This document shows positions 47,105 through 56,847 of a DNA stretch of 64,000 nucleotides, one piece after another. Made by a program: the position numbers and the translations under genes. Numbering within the stretch: position 1 is the stretch's first letter; the number at the start of each line of letters is the position of its first letter. Under the pieces are notes generated by a model. It had not been told where the DNA came from. It ran no database searches and saw nothing but the letters and a program-made list of their open reading frames with translations. This stretch comes from Megalobrama amblycephala (taxonomy: Eukaryota; Chordata; Actinopteri; Cypriniformes; Xenocyprididae), in NCBI RefSeq assembly GCF_018812025.1, contig NC_063065.1, forward strand, positions 31,840,642 to 31,904,641, written 5' to 3'.

Positions 47105-48137
47105 ACAACATTTCACAAGTTCACACTTAAAAATAATCAGAGAGAGTAAAAGTATTAGTCTATGTCTGAGGAGAGGGCTTGGTATTTTGGCCTGAACCCA
47201 GAGTACTGTCCTGGTATCTTTGGTTAGGAAAGTAACCAGGTGAGTGTGATGAGATGGCACTGGTGGAGGGATGCAAAAAAAAAAAGTGTGGAGTAATGTA
47301 GTTGAGTTGACTAGTATTAATATAAGATAATGGTGAAGTGGGACAGCACAGCACAGCACAGCATGATGTAAGTGTCTTTTCTGTATGTGACTAAACCTGT
47401 GGGCAGCTCAATTGACCTGTATGCTAAATTGCAGGATCACTAAAAAGATTATGTATGGGGGCAAGAGGCTGAGAGACATCTTACCAAAAGGATGGAAGGA
47501 AAAACTACTACTGAGTCTTGTTCAAGAAGTGATTATAACAAATAATCACTAAACGAGACAGAGAACATGAAAAGGGCATAGAGTGAAAAGAGTCTACCAG
47601 AAGGACCCAAATGTATATATATAGATGTAAATGACCAACCAAGGGGAATACCAAATGAAGTTAGGGATAGAAATGAAGTAAAATCAGGCTTTGAGTATAA
47701 TCGTATGGATAACTTGTGATAAAAATGCAGAATGAATGAATGACATTTATTGTGATCAACAGAAGTTCATCAAACAGACAAACATTAAATTGGTTATTCG
47801 TGGACAAAGAATGTGATGTGTGATATTTGAAGCTAACTGTTGTACCCCAAATAATACAGCTCCTGATGGGTCATTCACTGAAGCTGTGAAGAAACTGAAT
47901 AATAAGGGAAGAAGTCACTGAAAATGTAGGAGATAAGCATTGGGAACTGTTGAACGACGAGAGGCAAGGCAAAGATCCTTTTTAACAACAGTATGAGACA
48001 TGCAGGAGTTCAACAGGCAGTGTACAGACTTCAACACCGTAGCACCAGTTTCTAAGTTTTGGTCTAACTTTTGTGGTGGTGGCTCTGCGACAGGAAGGAT
48101 ATGTTTTCGGTTTCATCTGTATTCTCTTCCATCAACC
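47105..48137. other. Intergenic DNA, nothing recognised
   Basis: Ordinary-composition sequence without a supported exon, RNA or element terminus. Confidence 0.45.
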
Positions 48138-48310
48138 CACATGGAAAGAACCTATATGTGGATATATGCGCATATATGAAACTATATATACTGCATATAT
48201 GTGTATATATGCCACATATAGGCAAAATTGAGGTGCATATATGTGCATATACAGGAAATATAGGTCTCCTGTATTGCTTCTTCATATCCATATATATATG
48301 CCCTATACAT
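48138..48310 (+). mobile_element. Half copy of the CCCACATGG element
   Basis: CCCACATGGAAAGAACCTAT followed by ATATGNNCATAT-rich sequence resembles the left half of 48946-49190. The closing terminus is absent. Confidence 0.5.
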
Positions 48311-48945
48311 ACAAGATATGTCTTCTATAATGGCAGGATATGGTCATTTTGTAGCTCATATCTCATTTTTGACTGTCATACATGATGCCTAGCTCATATT
48401 TTCTATTATCAAGGCAAAAACTAAGAATTAACGAAAAAAATTATGCAAGAACTTATGTATGTGCGAATGTAGCAGTTATGTATTTAGACAATTATTTTGT
48501 GATTCCACTTGCCATGACCATATTTGGGGTTTCCTGCCGCCATGCTGACTTGGGGTGTTGACGCACTTTGCTGCTTCCCAGTCTGCATGAGACATCACAG
48601 CGGTAGGTCGCACAAAGTTTTTGCGGTGATTCAATTAAGGCCATATTTCATGTAACAGCTGAATTCACATGATATATTTGTATGATTGTAATCCAAAACC
48701 CCTCTGTGATGTACATTCAGATGTTTCGTTGATTATTTTTCTTTACTTAAGTTACTTTTAATATCTCTCTTTCTCAGCGTTGTGCGTTGCTGCCGCATGC
48801 TGTTTGTATGCTGCACAAGTCCTCATATATTGCCATTTGTGTTATACAGAATAAAGTGAGGACCTGATGGCAAGATTTTTCGCAGTCTGTCTTTGATTAC
48901 GACACAACGCAGAAAACACACCGCTACACGAACACGTGAAATTGG

Positions 48946-49190
48946 TCCCACATGGAAAAAACCTATATAAACATATATGTTTCAATATAGGTTTGATATA
49001 GGTTTTTAATATATGTGACATATATAAAATTGGCCGTTTTCCTATATTATGTGTATATATATATATGTGTGCATATATGTACATATAATATAGGAAAACG
49101 GCCAATTTTATATATGTCACATATATGTAAAACCTATATGTTTCAATATAGGTTTTGATATATGTTTATATAGGTTTTTTCCATGTGGGA
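48946..49190. mobile_element. 245-bp fold-back MITE with TCCCACATGG termini
   Basis: TCCCACATGGAAAAAACCTA at the left is inverted at the right. The arms include AAAATTGGCCGTTTTCCTAT and its complement around a (TATA)-rich centre near 49050. It is inserted at the downstream (3') edge of the gypsy remnant. No target duplication was found. Confidence 0.8.
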
Positions 49191-50960
49191 ACCTCCACTA
49201 GATATGATCTTGGTTCATCGCAGAGCCGTTTGACGAGTCCGATTCGGTCATGGCCTTTGGACGTCGCAAGTCTCGCTATCTCTCCTTGTAAGAGTGGTTG
49301 TGCTGGACATGTCTTTTGACAACGTCTCTTTTTTGAGATTTGATTCATGACAGCAACGTTATTCTTTGAGGCTGGCACCAGAATGGACTTGCTGATTGGC
49401 AGAGATGTGCGCGTCTGTCTCGACATTAATCTCTCTGCTGGTGAACCCAGTGTCTGGAACAATTCTGAGGTTGAGCAAGTTTTGAAACACATCAGAGCCG
49501 TCCTGCTTGGATTTCTCCATTAGATATTTTGCACTCCACACTGGCCTCTCGGCTAGCCCGTTAGCTTGTGGATATTCAGGGTAGCCAGCAATGGAAAGAC
49601 CTCGCTGGCCGAATTAATGCCAAAGGGCATCCTGAGAAATTGGAATCTTCCAAACGGGTGTCAGTAGAGAGGACTTGTGATCCAGTGAAATCTGCCAAAA
49701 GGAGCTTTTTGCGTCAAGCACAGAGAATACTGTGGAGTTTGGCCACTTCTTCCACTGTGCGCATGGGGTGATGCAGACGTTTTAGGAACTTGTTTAGGTC
49801 CCTAGGGTCAATGCACGGACTTATTTCATCTGAGTTTTTCTTGTGAGTCTCCACCATAGATACAGGAGTGATAACGCCCATAGCGACCATTTTTTCCAAC
49901 TCTGCTTTTACCTTGTGCTGCATTGCTGCAGGACGACAGGTTGAGCTTCTTTGTCCAGTTTCATGCAGGACAATACAGGAAGCTTTTCCTATTTCATTTT
50001 GGAAAGATCTGCATATTCTGTGTTAATCTGCTGGACAAAACTTAAGTTTTCTTTTACACTGACCTGGTGAACTGCATCATTGAGAGAAATGAGGCCCATC
50101 TGTAGACAGTCCGAGCAGTGGCTGTACATTTTTTCGCACTGCATATAACTGCAGAGAGTAGGTCTGGTCATTCAGATTGCAAGATAACACGGTTGAACCA
50201 GCAGTTTGGATCTCCTCTCCATCATACGCAACAAGCTTCACATGGCTTGACACATGAAGGTTTTCATCTTGCTTTACCTGTGCAAATGTCTGACATGATG
50301 TTACATGAGGGTCCTGCGTCGATCTTTAGTTAAAGAGGCTTTCCATTGGTTTGCACTGTGCGAGATATTGCAGTTTTCTTTAACTGTTTTGAGTCAATTT
50401 GATGATTGACAGAAACTCCATCTATAAAGAATGAGTCTTTGCTGCTATTTGAAGCTTTTGGTAACATCAATTTGAATTACAGTCTTTTTTAGATTTCGTG
50501 TGTACTGAATTTTCACTGATTTGCAGCATTTTTGGAAGTGGTTCCATTTTTTGCACCTGTGACATTGCTGGCCATATTTCTCCCGTTTTGCCTCATGGTT
50601 GCTTCCACAATTTCTCCCTCACCTGTATACGCAGCGGGTGCATAGACGATAGCGAAATTTGTCTGGCCCACTTCTGGGCCACATCCTTGCTTCAATTCTG
50701 GCCCAGTTTTGGGTGGGTCCCCGGCCCAAAACCAGTCCACACACTGAAAATGGACACAAACAATTTCCCCTAACCCTAACCCAGTCAGATCAATATTATT
50801 GAAGTGGCTTTGCAGAGGTCTCGTCTGGTTCTAGTGGTCTTTGCTGAAGATCTGTGCCGAAGACTGTTGTGTTGATGAGGTCTTCAAGGTTTAGCTTGGT
50901 CATGTTCTCTGCTGACATTCAGGGCTGTTGTGGTCATCTCAACCATCTGTTCTGGAAATG
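49191..50960 (-). pseudogene. Decayed, internally deleted Ty3/gypsy retrotransposon (gag-pol remnant)
   Basis: In minus-strand order: a gag-like tail (about 50820-50960); a CCHC zinc knuckle (CHRC..H....C near 50545-50580); a protease motif DAGPSCN near 50315; RT start KAELEKMVAMGVITPV (49870-49923) with CIDPRDLNKFLKR; then RT motif A, SVLDAKSSFWQISLD (near 49695-49735), one frame away. Immediately afterwards the frame reads integrase C-terminal sequence (GYPEYPQANGLAERP near 49560; GSPAERLMSRQTRTSLP near 49400-49450). The rest of RT, RNase H and the integrase core are therefore deleted. Several stops and frameshifts are present. A short TGGCCCA-rich insertion lies at about 50640-50760. The LTRs were not identified. 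Confidence 0.75.
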
Positions 50961-51237
50961 GAATGAGACATACAGACTAATTTTAGCATAAATGTCATTC
51001 TTTGTACAATGAAACAAGTATATCAGATGCTGTAGGTAGCGTTTCTGGTTATAGTTTACCTTATTTAGCCTGACAATCCATACTGGAGTCTATACTGGAG
51101 CTCTAGACAATGCGTATGCACTCTTTTACTGGAGTGAGCGAAGTAATGAAGTAAACAGAATGATTTTAAACTCTGTTTTCCATTTAAACATTTCAATTTC
51201 CACATTTAGATTAAATATCTCACTCTCCTTAATGGAG

Positions 51238-52285
51238 TTAAAGGGTTAGTTCACCCAAAAATGAAAATTCTGTCATTTATTACTCGCCCTCATGTCATTC
51301 CACACCTGTAAGACCTTCGTTCATCTTCAGAACACAAATGAAGATATTTTAGTTGAAATCTGATGGCTCAGTGAGGCCTGCATAGGGAGCAGTGTACACT
51401 TCCTCTCTCAAGATCCATTAATGTACTAAAAACATATTTAAATCAGTTCATGTGAGTACAGTGATTCAATATTAATATTATAAAGCCACAAGAATATTTT
51501 TGGTGCACCAAAAAAACAAAATAACGACTTTTTTAGTGATGGCTGATTTCAAAACACTGCTTCAGGAAGCATCGGAGCACAAATGAATCAGTGTGTCGAA
51601 TCATGATTCAGATCTTGTGTCAAACTGCCAACGGCTTAAATCATGTGACTTTGGCGCTCCGAACAGCAGATTCGACACACTGATTCATAACGCTCCGATG
51701 CTTCCTGAAGCAGTGTTTTGCCTTTAGTCAAGGATGCTGCACTATTGACATTGTCATATTGTGTGTTTTTTTGTTTTTTTTTTGCACTTATTTTACCTTA
51801 TTTTACTTTATTTTATTTTATTTATCTTAACTTCTCCAAACCTAATTTTACTTTTGTTTATTTTTATCCCCATGTTTTTATTGTATTGTCTTGTTGTCAA
51901 CTGGGTGGATGTATGTATTTCTCTGCTTGTCACCACTGACTGCAAAATAATTTGCCCCTCGGGGATCTAATAAAGTGTTGAAGCAGTGTTTTGAAATCGG
52001 CCATCACTAAATAAGTCGTTATTTTGTTTTTTTGTCACTTTATAATATTAATATTGAACCACTGTACTCACATGAACTGATTTAAATATGTTTTTAGTAC
52101 ATTAATGGATCTTGAGAGAGGAAGTGTACACTGCTCCCTATGCAGGCCTCACTGAGCCATTGGATTTCATCAAAAATATCTTAATTTGTGTTCTGAAGAT
52201 GAACGAAGGTCTTACGGGTGTGGAACGACATGAGGGTGAGTAATAAATGACAGAATTTTCATTTTTGGGTGAACGAACCATTTAA
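51238..52285. mobile_element. Complete TTAA long-inverted-repeat element
   Basis: It opens TTAAAGGGTTAGTTCACCCA and closes GGGTGAACGAACCATTTAA. Arms of roughly 400-480 bp are inverted copies (AAGACCTTCGTTCATCTTCA against TGAACGAAGGTCTTACGG; CAGTGAGGCCTGCATAGGGA against its complement). TTAA stands at both ends. The centre is displaced by a 259-bp retroinsertion. This is the reference copy for the fragments at 219-467 and 30652-32020. Confidence 0.9.
51707..51993 (+). mobile_element. 5'-truncated LINE tail inserted in the TTAA element
   Basis: The direct duplication GAAGCAGTGTTTTG sits at 51707-51720 and 51980-51993. The 259-bp insert between them ends GCCCCTCGGGGATCTAATAA AGTGTT, a hairpin plus AATAAA-like end typical of CR1/L2/Rex-type non-LTR retrotransposons (no poly(A)). 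No coding capacity remains. Confidence 0.75.
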
Positions 52286-52812
52286 GCAACGAAATTACAT
52301 GAAATCACTATCCAGAAGGTACAACATTTTATATTAATTGAAATAGAAATATTTGTAGTGGATGCGCTGTTTTTGAACACTTTTCCTATGGCATGCTGTG
52401 TTTTAATGTTTTAACTACAGCGAGGAATGCTTGCATGATAAATCTGCTTTAAATTGTCTTTTAAATAGCAAAACTGTTCTGAGAAAATATTTTCGTGCGA
52501 ATAACGATCAATGATGCGCACTTCGTCTAAACAGACAGCTTAGCAACATAATGGCATAATGACAGACACTAAAAGAATCGCTCGGTGATCGTCTGACGAG
52601 TAGCTGCTGTACACAGTACTGAACAACCTCTGCTGAACACAGGTGTGCTGCTGGTGTCCTGCACAGACAGTAGCCTAAAGATAACCAATTACATGGTCTT
52701 TTTTCTCCCAGCTGTTTATGTACACTTACGATATAAACTGCGTTTAAGTACCTAAACACACTCCAATCCGGTCATTTTAACATACTTTTGTGAGTATTTG
52801 ATCTTTTGGACA
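52286..52812. other. Intergenic DNA, nothing recognised
   Basis: No gene or element boundary. The minus-strand open frame 52508-52759 has no recognisable product. Confidence 0.45.
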
Positions 52813-54895
52813 TTGTGGAAGCCCGTTGCCGCCACTAAATAAAAATAAAAAGAGTAATTGTGACTTTTTATCTCAGAATTCTGACTTTTTATCTCGCAAT
52901 TGCGAGTTTATATCTCATAATTGCATGATATAAAGTCAGAAATGCAAGATATAAAGTCGCAATTGCGAGTTATAAAGTCAGAATTGCGAGATATAAAGTC
53001 AGAATTGCGAGATATAAAGTCAGAATTGCGTGATTTAAAGTCAGAATTGCGAGATATAAAGTCAGAATTGCGTGATATAAAGTCAGAATTGCGAGTTATA
53101 AAGTCAGAATTGTGTGATTTAAAGTCAGAATTGCGAGATATAAAGTCAGAATTGCGTGATATAAAGTCAGAATTGCGAGTTATAAAGTCAGAATTGTGTG
53201 ATTTAAAGTCAGAATTGCCTGATTTAAAGTCAGAATTGCGAGATATAAAGTCAGAATTGCGTGATATAAAGTCAGAATTGCACGATATAAATTCAGAATT
53301 GTGTGATTTAAAGTCAGAATTGCCTGATTTAAAGTCAGAATTGTGAGATATAAAGTCAGAATTGTGTGATATAAAGTCAGAATTGCGAGATATAAAGTCA
53401 GAATTGTGTGATTTAAAGTCAGAATTGTGTGATTTAAAGTCAGAATTGCCTGATTTAAAGTCAGAATTGCGTGATTTAAAGTCAGAATTGCGAGATATAA
53501 AGTCAGAATTGCGTGATTTAAAGTCAGAATTGCGTGATTTAAAGTCAGAATTGCGAGATATAAAGTCAGAATTGCGTGATATAAAGTCAGAATTGCGAGT
53601 TATAAAGTCAGAATTGTGTGATTTAAAGTCAGAATTGCCTGATTTAAAGTCAGAATTGCGAGATATAAAGTCAGAATTGCGTGATATAAAGTCAGAATTG
53701 TGAGATATAAAGTCAGAATTGCGAGTTATAAAGTCAGAATTGTGTGATTTAAAGTCAGAATTGCCTGATTTAAAGTCAGAATTGCGAGATATAAAGTCAG
53801 AATTGCGTGATATAAAGTCAGAATTGCGAGATATAAAGTCAGAATTGTGTGATTTAAAGTCAGAATTGCCTGATTTAAAGTCAGAATTGCGAGATATAAA
53901 GTCAGAATTGCGTGATATAAAGTCAGAATTGCGAGATATAAAGTCAGAATTGTGTGATTTAAAGTCAGAATTGTGTGATTTAAAGTCAGAATTGCCTGAT
54001 TTAAAGTCAGAATTGCGTGATTTAAAGTCAGAATTGCGAGATATAAAGTCAGAATTGCGTGATTTAAAGTCAGAATTGCGTGATTTAAAGTCAGAATTGC
54101 GAGATATAAAGTCAGAATTGCGTGATATAAAGTCAGAATTGCGAGATATAAAGTCAGAATTGCGAGTTATAAAGTCAGAATTGTGTGATTTAAAGTCAGA
54201 ATTGCCTGATTTAAAGTCAGAATTGCGAGATATAAAGTCAGAATTGCGTGATATAAAGTCAGAATTGCGAGATATAAAGTCAGAATTGTGTGATTTAAAG
54301 TCAGAATTGCCTGATTTAAAGTCAGAATTGCGAGATATAAAGTCAGAATTGCGTGATATAAAGTCAGAATTGCGAGATATAAAGTCAGAATTGTGTGATT
54401 TAAAGTCAGAATTGTGTGATTTAAAGTCAGAATTGCCTGATTTAAAGTCAGAATTGCGTGATTTAAAGTCAGAATTGCGAGATATAAAGTCAGAATTGCG
54501 TGATTTAAAGTCAGAATTGCGAGATATAAAGTCAGAATTGCGAGTTATAAAGTCAGAATTGTGTGATTTAAAGTCAGAATTGCCTGATTTAAAGTCAGAA
54601 TTGCGTGATTTAAAGTCAGAATTGCGAGATATAAAGTCAGAATTGCGTGATATAAAGTCAGAATTGCCTGATTTAAAGTCAGAATTGCGTGATATAAAGT
54701 CAGAATTGCGAGTTATAAAGTCAGAATTGCGTGATATAAAGTCAGAATTGCGAGATATAAAGTCAGAATTGCGAGTTATAAAGTCAGAATTCTGAGATAT
54801 AAAGTCAGAATTGCGAGATATAAAGTCAGAATTGCGAGTTATAAAGTCAGAATTCTGAGATATAAAGTCAGAATTCTCACTTTATTTCTCGCAAT
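52813..54895 (+). repeat. 21-bp minisatellite array 4 with unique head at the left end
   Basis: The head TGTGGAAGCCCGTTGCCGCC and an ACTAAATAAAAATAAAAAG linker (52814-52853) are followed by transitional TTTTTATCTC units and then about 90 units reading AAGTCAGAATTGCGAGATAT or GTGATTTA/CCTGATTTA variants. Blocks of variants recur in the same order, a higher-order pattern. The frame from 53719 to 54795 stays open for 358 codons because the unit is a multiple of three. Confidence 0.93.
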
Positions 54896-54969
54896 TAACT
54901 GATGGACAGTGTCTCTGTCTGTAACAATTCCGCATATCTAAAATTTCTGGTATATCCAACGATAGCCGT

Positions 54970-56091
54970 TAGGGGTGGGCGATATGGCAAAAATATCATA
55001 TCACGATTTTTTTCAGGAAAATCACAATTCACGATTTTTATCACGATTCTTCATTTTGTTTTTACTATTTTGCAAGTGACTGATCATTACAGCCAAACTA
55101 ATTTTCCTATTTTAAAAACAAAGCCTTATAAAATTAACAAAATATAAAATAAAATTAAAAATGGCAGACATTTAGGCCAAAGTGGCGAAGATAAAAATCT
55201 TTGTCATTATTTTTTATCTGTTATTTTTTATTATTTGTTATTAATTGTTATTAAAGGAAGAAAAACATAGGCTACACATTATACAAATGAAATTAATAAA
55301 ATGATTTATTTTTTCAGCTACAGTAGGTATATTTAACATTCAAGTAAAAAATTAAATGAACAAATATAAAAATATTACACTACACTTCACTGTATAAATT
55401 ATACATTAATTCTTAATAAAGATAATGTATTAAAGTTCTCAGTCAAGAGCAGTGGGTGATTTTCTCTTTTAAATATGCCATAATTTACTCTGTCAAGTTG
55501 TTTTAAACCCTAATGAGTTTCTATCTTCTGTTGAAAATAAAGTTATTTTGAAGAATGTAACCAGACAGTTGCTGGTCCACAGTGACTATGTTTTTCCTGC
55601 ATGGAAGTCAATAGAGACCAGCAACTGTTTGGTTAACCCACATTCTCCAAAATATTTTATTTAGAAAGACTTTAATACAGTTTTGAAACAACATTACAGT
55701 GAGTAAATAATGACAGAATTTTCATTTTTGGATGAACTATCCCTTTAAGGTCAAGCGACCCTATGGTTAATATTAGGCTGCCTGTGCGCTTCAGGTGTAC
55801 GTGCTCTGAAATACGCATGTCAGGACAGCGCATCAGCATGTGAAAGAAAAGTTTAACCGGCAATGCTCATGAAATAATGAACTTTTGTGGACTGAAGTGT
55901 CCCGCGAATATTCATCTACCGCTGCGTTAAAATGTGATGTGAATGTAGGTCACGTTAAACAGTATATGCTGAAACGGAGGCGCTGGAACTGCAACTGATA
56001 GAAAGCACTGCAGCACGATACTATGATATTTCTTCATAAGCAGATCGTGGAGACATTTTAATCATCCACGATCAAAAAACTTACACCCCTA
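54970..56091. mobile_element. hAT-type non-autonomous element with 8-bp duplication
   Basis: Termini TAGGGGTG / CACCCCTA are inverted. The 8-bp duplication ATAGCCGT is at 54962-54969 and 56092-56099. Subterminal GCGATATGG and CACGATTTTT motifs are typical of fish hAT repeats. A second MITE (about 55468-55749, closing GATGAACTATCCCTTTAA) is nested inside. No transposase. Confidence 0.88.
55468..55749. mobile_element. Nested fold-back MITE inside the hAT element
   Basis: Inverted arms around 55600 (CAGTTGCTGGTCCACAGTGA against GACCAGCAACTGTTTGGTTA) and the terminus AATGACAGAATTTTCATTTT belong to a very common fish MITE. The left terminus is degraded. Confidence 0.65.
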
Positions 56092-56595
56092 ATAGCCGTG
56101 CTGCCGTGAAGTCTGAAGCTGTTGGTGTATGAAATGTGCCATTTCAGCTTTGTCCGTTTTATTGCGCCTCCGCAACAGCTGATTCTTATTACTATTATAT
56201 TGTTATTATTGTGTCAAATTCATTAGTGAATCAATTCTGTTAAAAACAACTTTTATTCACCAAATACTTCCACTGTAAAAATTTGCAGAATTGCATGATT
56301 CTACACTTGAATGCCCCTTTTATGGAGCCACCATACTTGATTTGCAAAGTTACAAAGTTGATGAAACATGATCGGTATTAAGCCCACTAGATGGCAGTAA
56401 AAGCTGTTTTTTTCTCCTCGAAACACTGTGCTCATGTGCAAGGTTACCGTGGAAACATCCATAGGCCTTCATATGTCCAGAGATTAATCTTTATGTGTCT
56501 TCTCCAGTAAAATCAAAATTTCTTTATTGGTAAATCGGCTCTAAAAAGAATCCTTTATAATGTCTTCCATTTTAAGTAATAACAAAGCAGCAATC

Positions 56596-56847
56596 CTATG
56601 GAAGCCCATTTCTGCCACATTATGACTTTAAAAGTCATAATTTAAAAAAAAAAAATCGAAATTATGACATACTATGGCAAAATTATGAGATTAAAAATGA
56701 CATAGCCTAACTAAATTGAAATTATAACTTACTAAATCGAAATTATGATTTACTAAATCGAAATTATGACTTTAAAAGTCATAATTATGAGATAAAAAGT
56801 CGAAATTATGACATACTATATCAAAATTATGAGATTAAAAAGTTTAT
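56596..56847 (+). repeat. Diverged short copy of the CTATGGAAGCC minisatellite family
   Basis: CTATGGAAGCCCATTTCTGC then CACATTATGACTTTAAAAGT and about ten A+T-shifted 20-bp units (AAATTATGAGATTAAAAAGT, AAAGTCGAAATTATGACATA). The unit has the same layout as the large arrays, with AATTATGA in place of AATTGCGA. A LINE is inserted at its right end. Confidence 0.7.
56831..56847 (+). repeat. LINE target-site duplication, 3' copy
   Basis: GAGATTAAAAAGTTTAT, identical over 17 bp to 60177-60193, lies immediately beyond the LINE A-tail. Confidence 0.9.

Noticed and set aside
47048..47359. 103-codon minus-strand frame
   Set aside because: It overlaps the end of a TTAA-bounded repeat and low-complexity sequence; the product is unlike any protein that I recognise.
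49714..49923. Small host gene reading KAELEKMVAMGVITP
   Set aside because: It is the start of a gypsy reverse transcriptase that breaks off at a frameshift.
50767..50782. CCCTAACCCTAACCC as an interstitial telomere
   Set aside because: Only about two and a half repeats within a decayed gypsy region; chance is sufficient.
52921..54795. Open frames of 141, 113 and 358 codons reading LRDIKSEL repeats
   Set aside because: Same minisatellite artefact; no promoter, splice signals or unique coding sequence attached.
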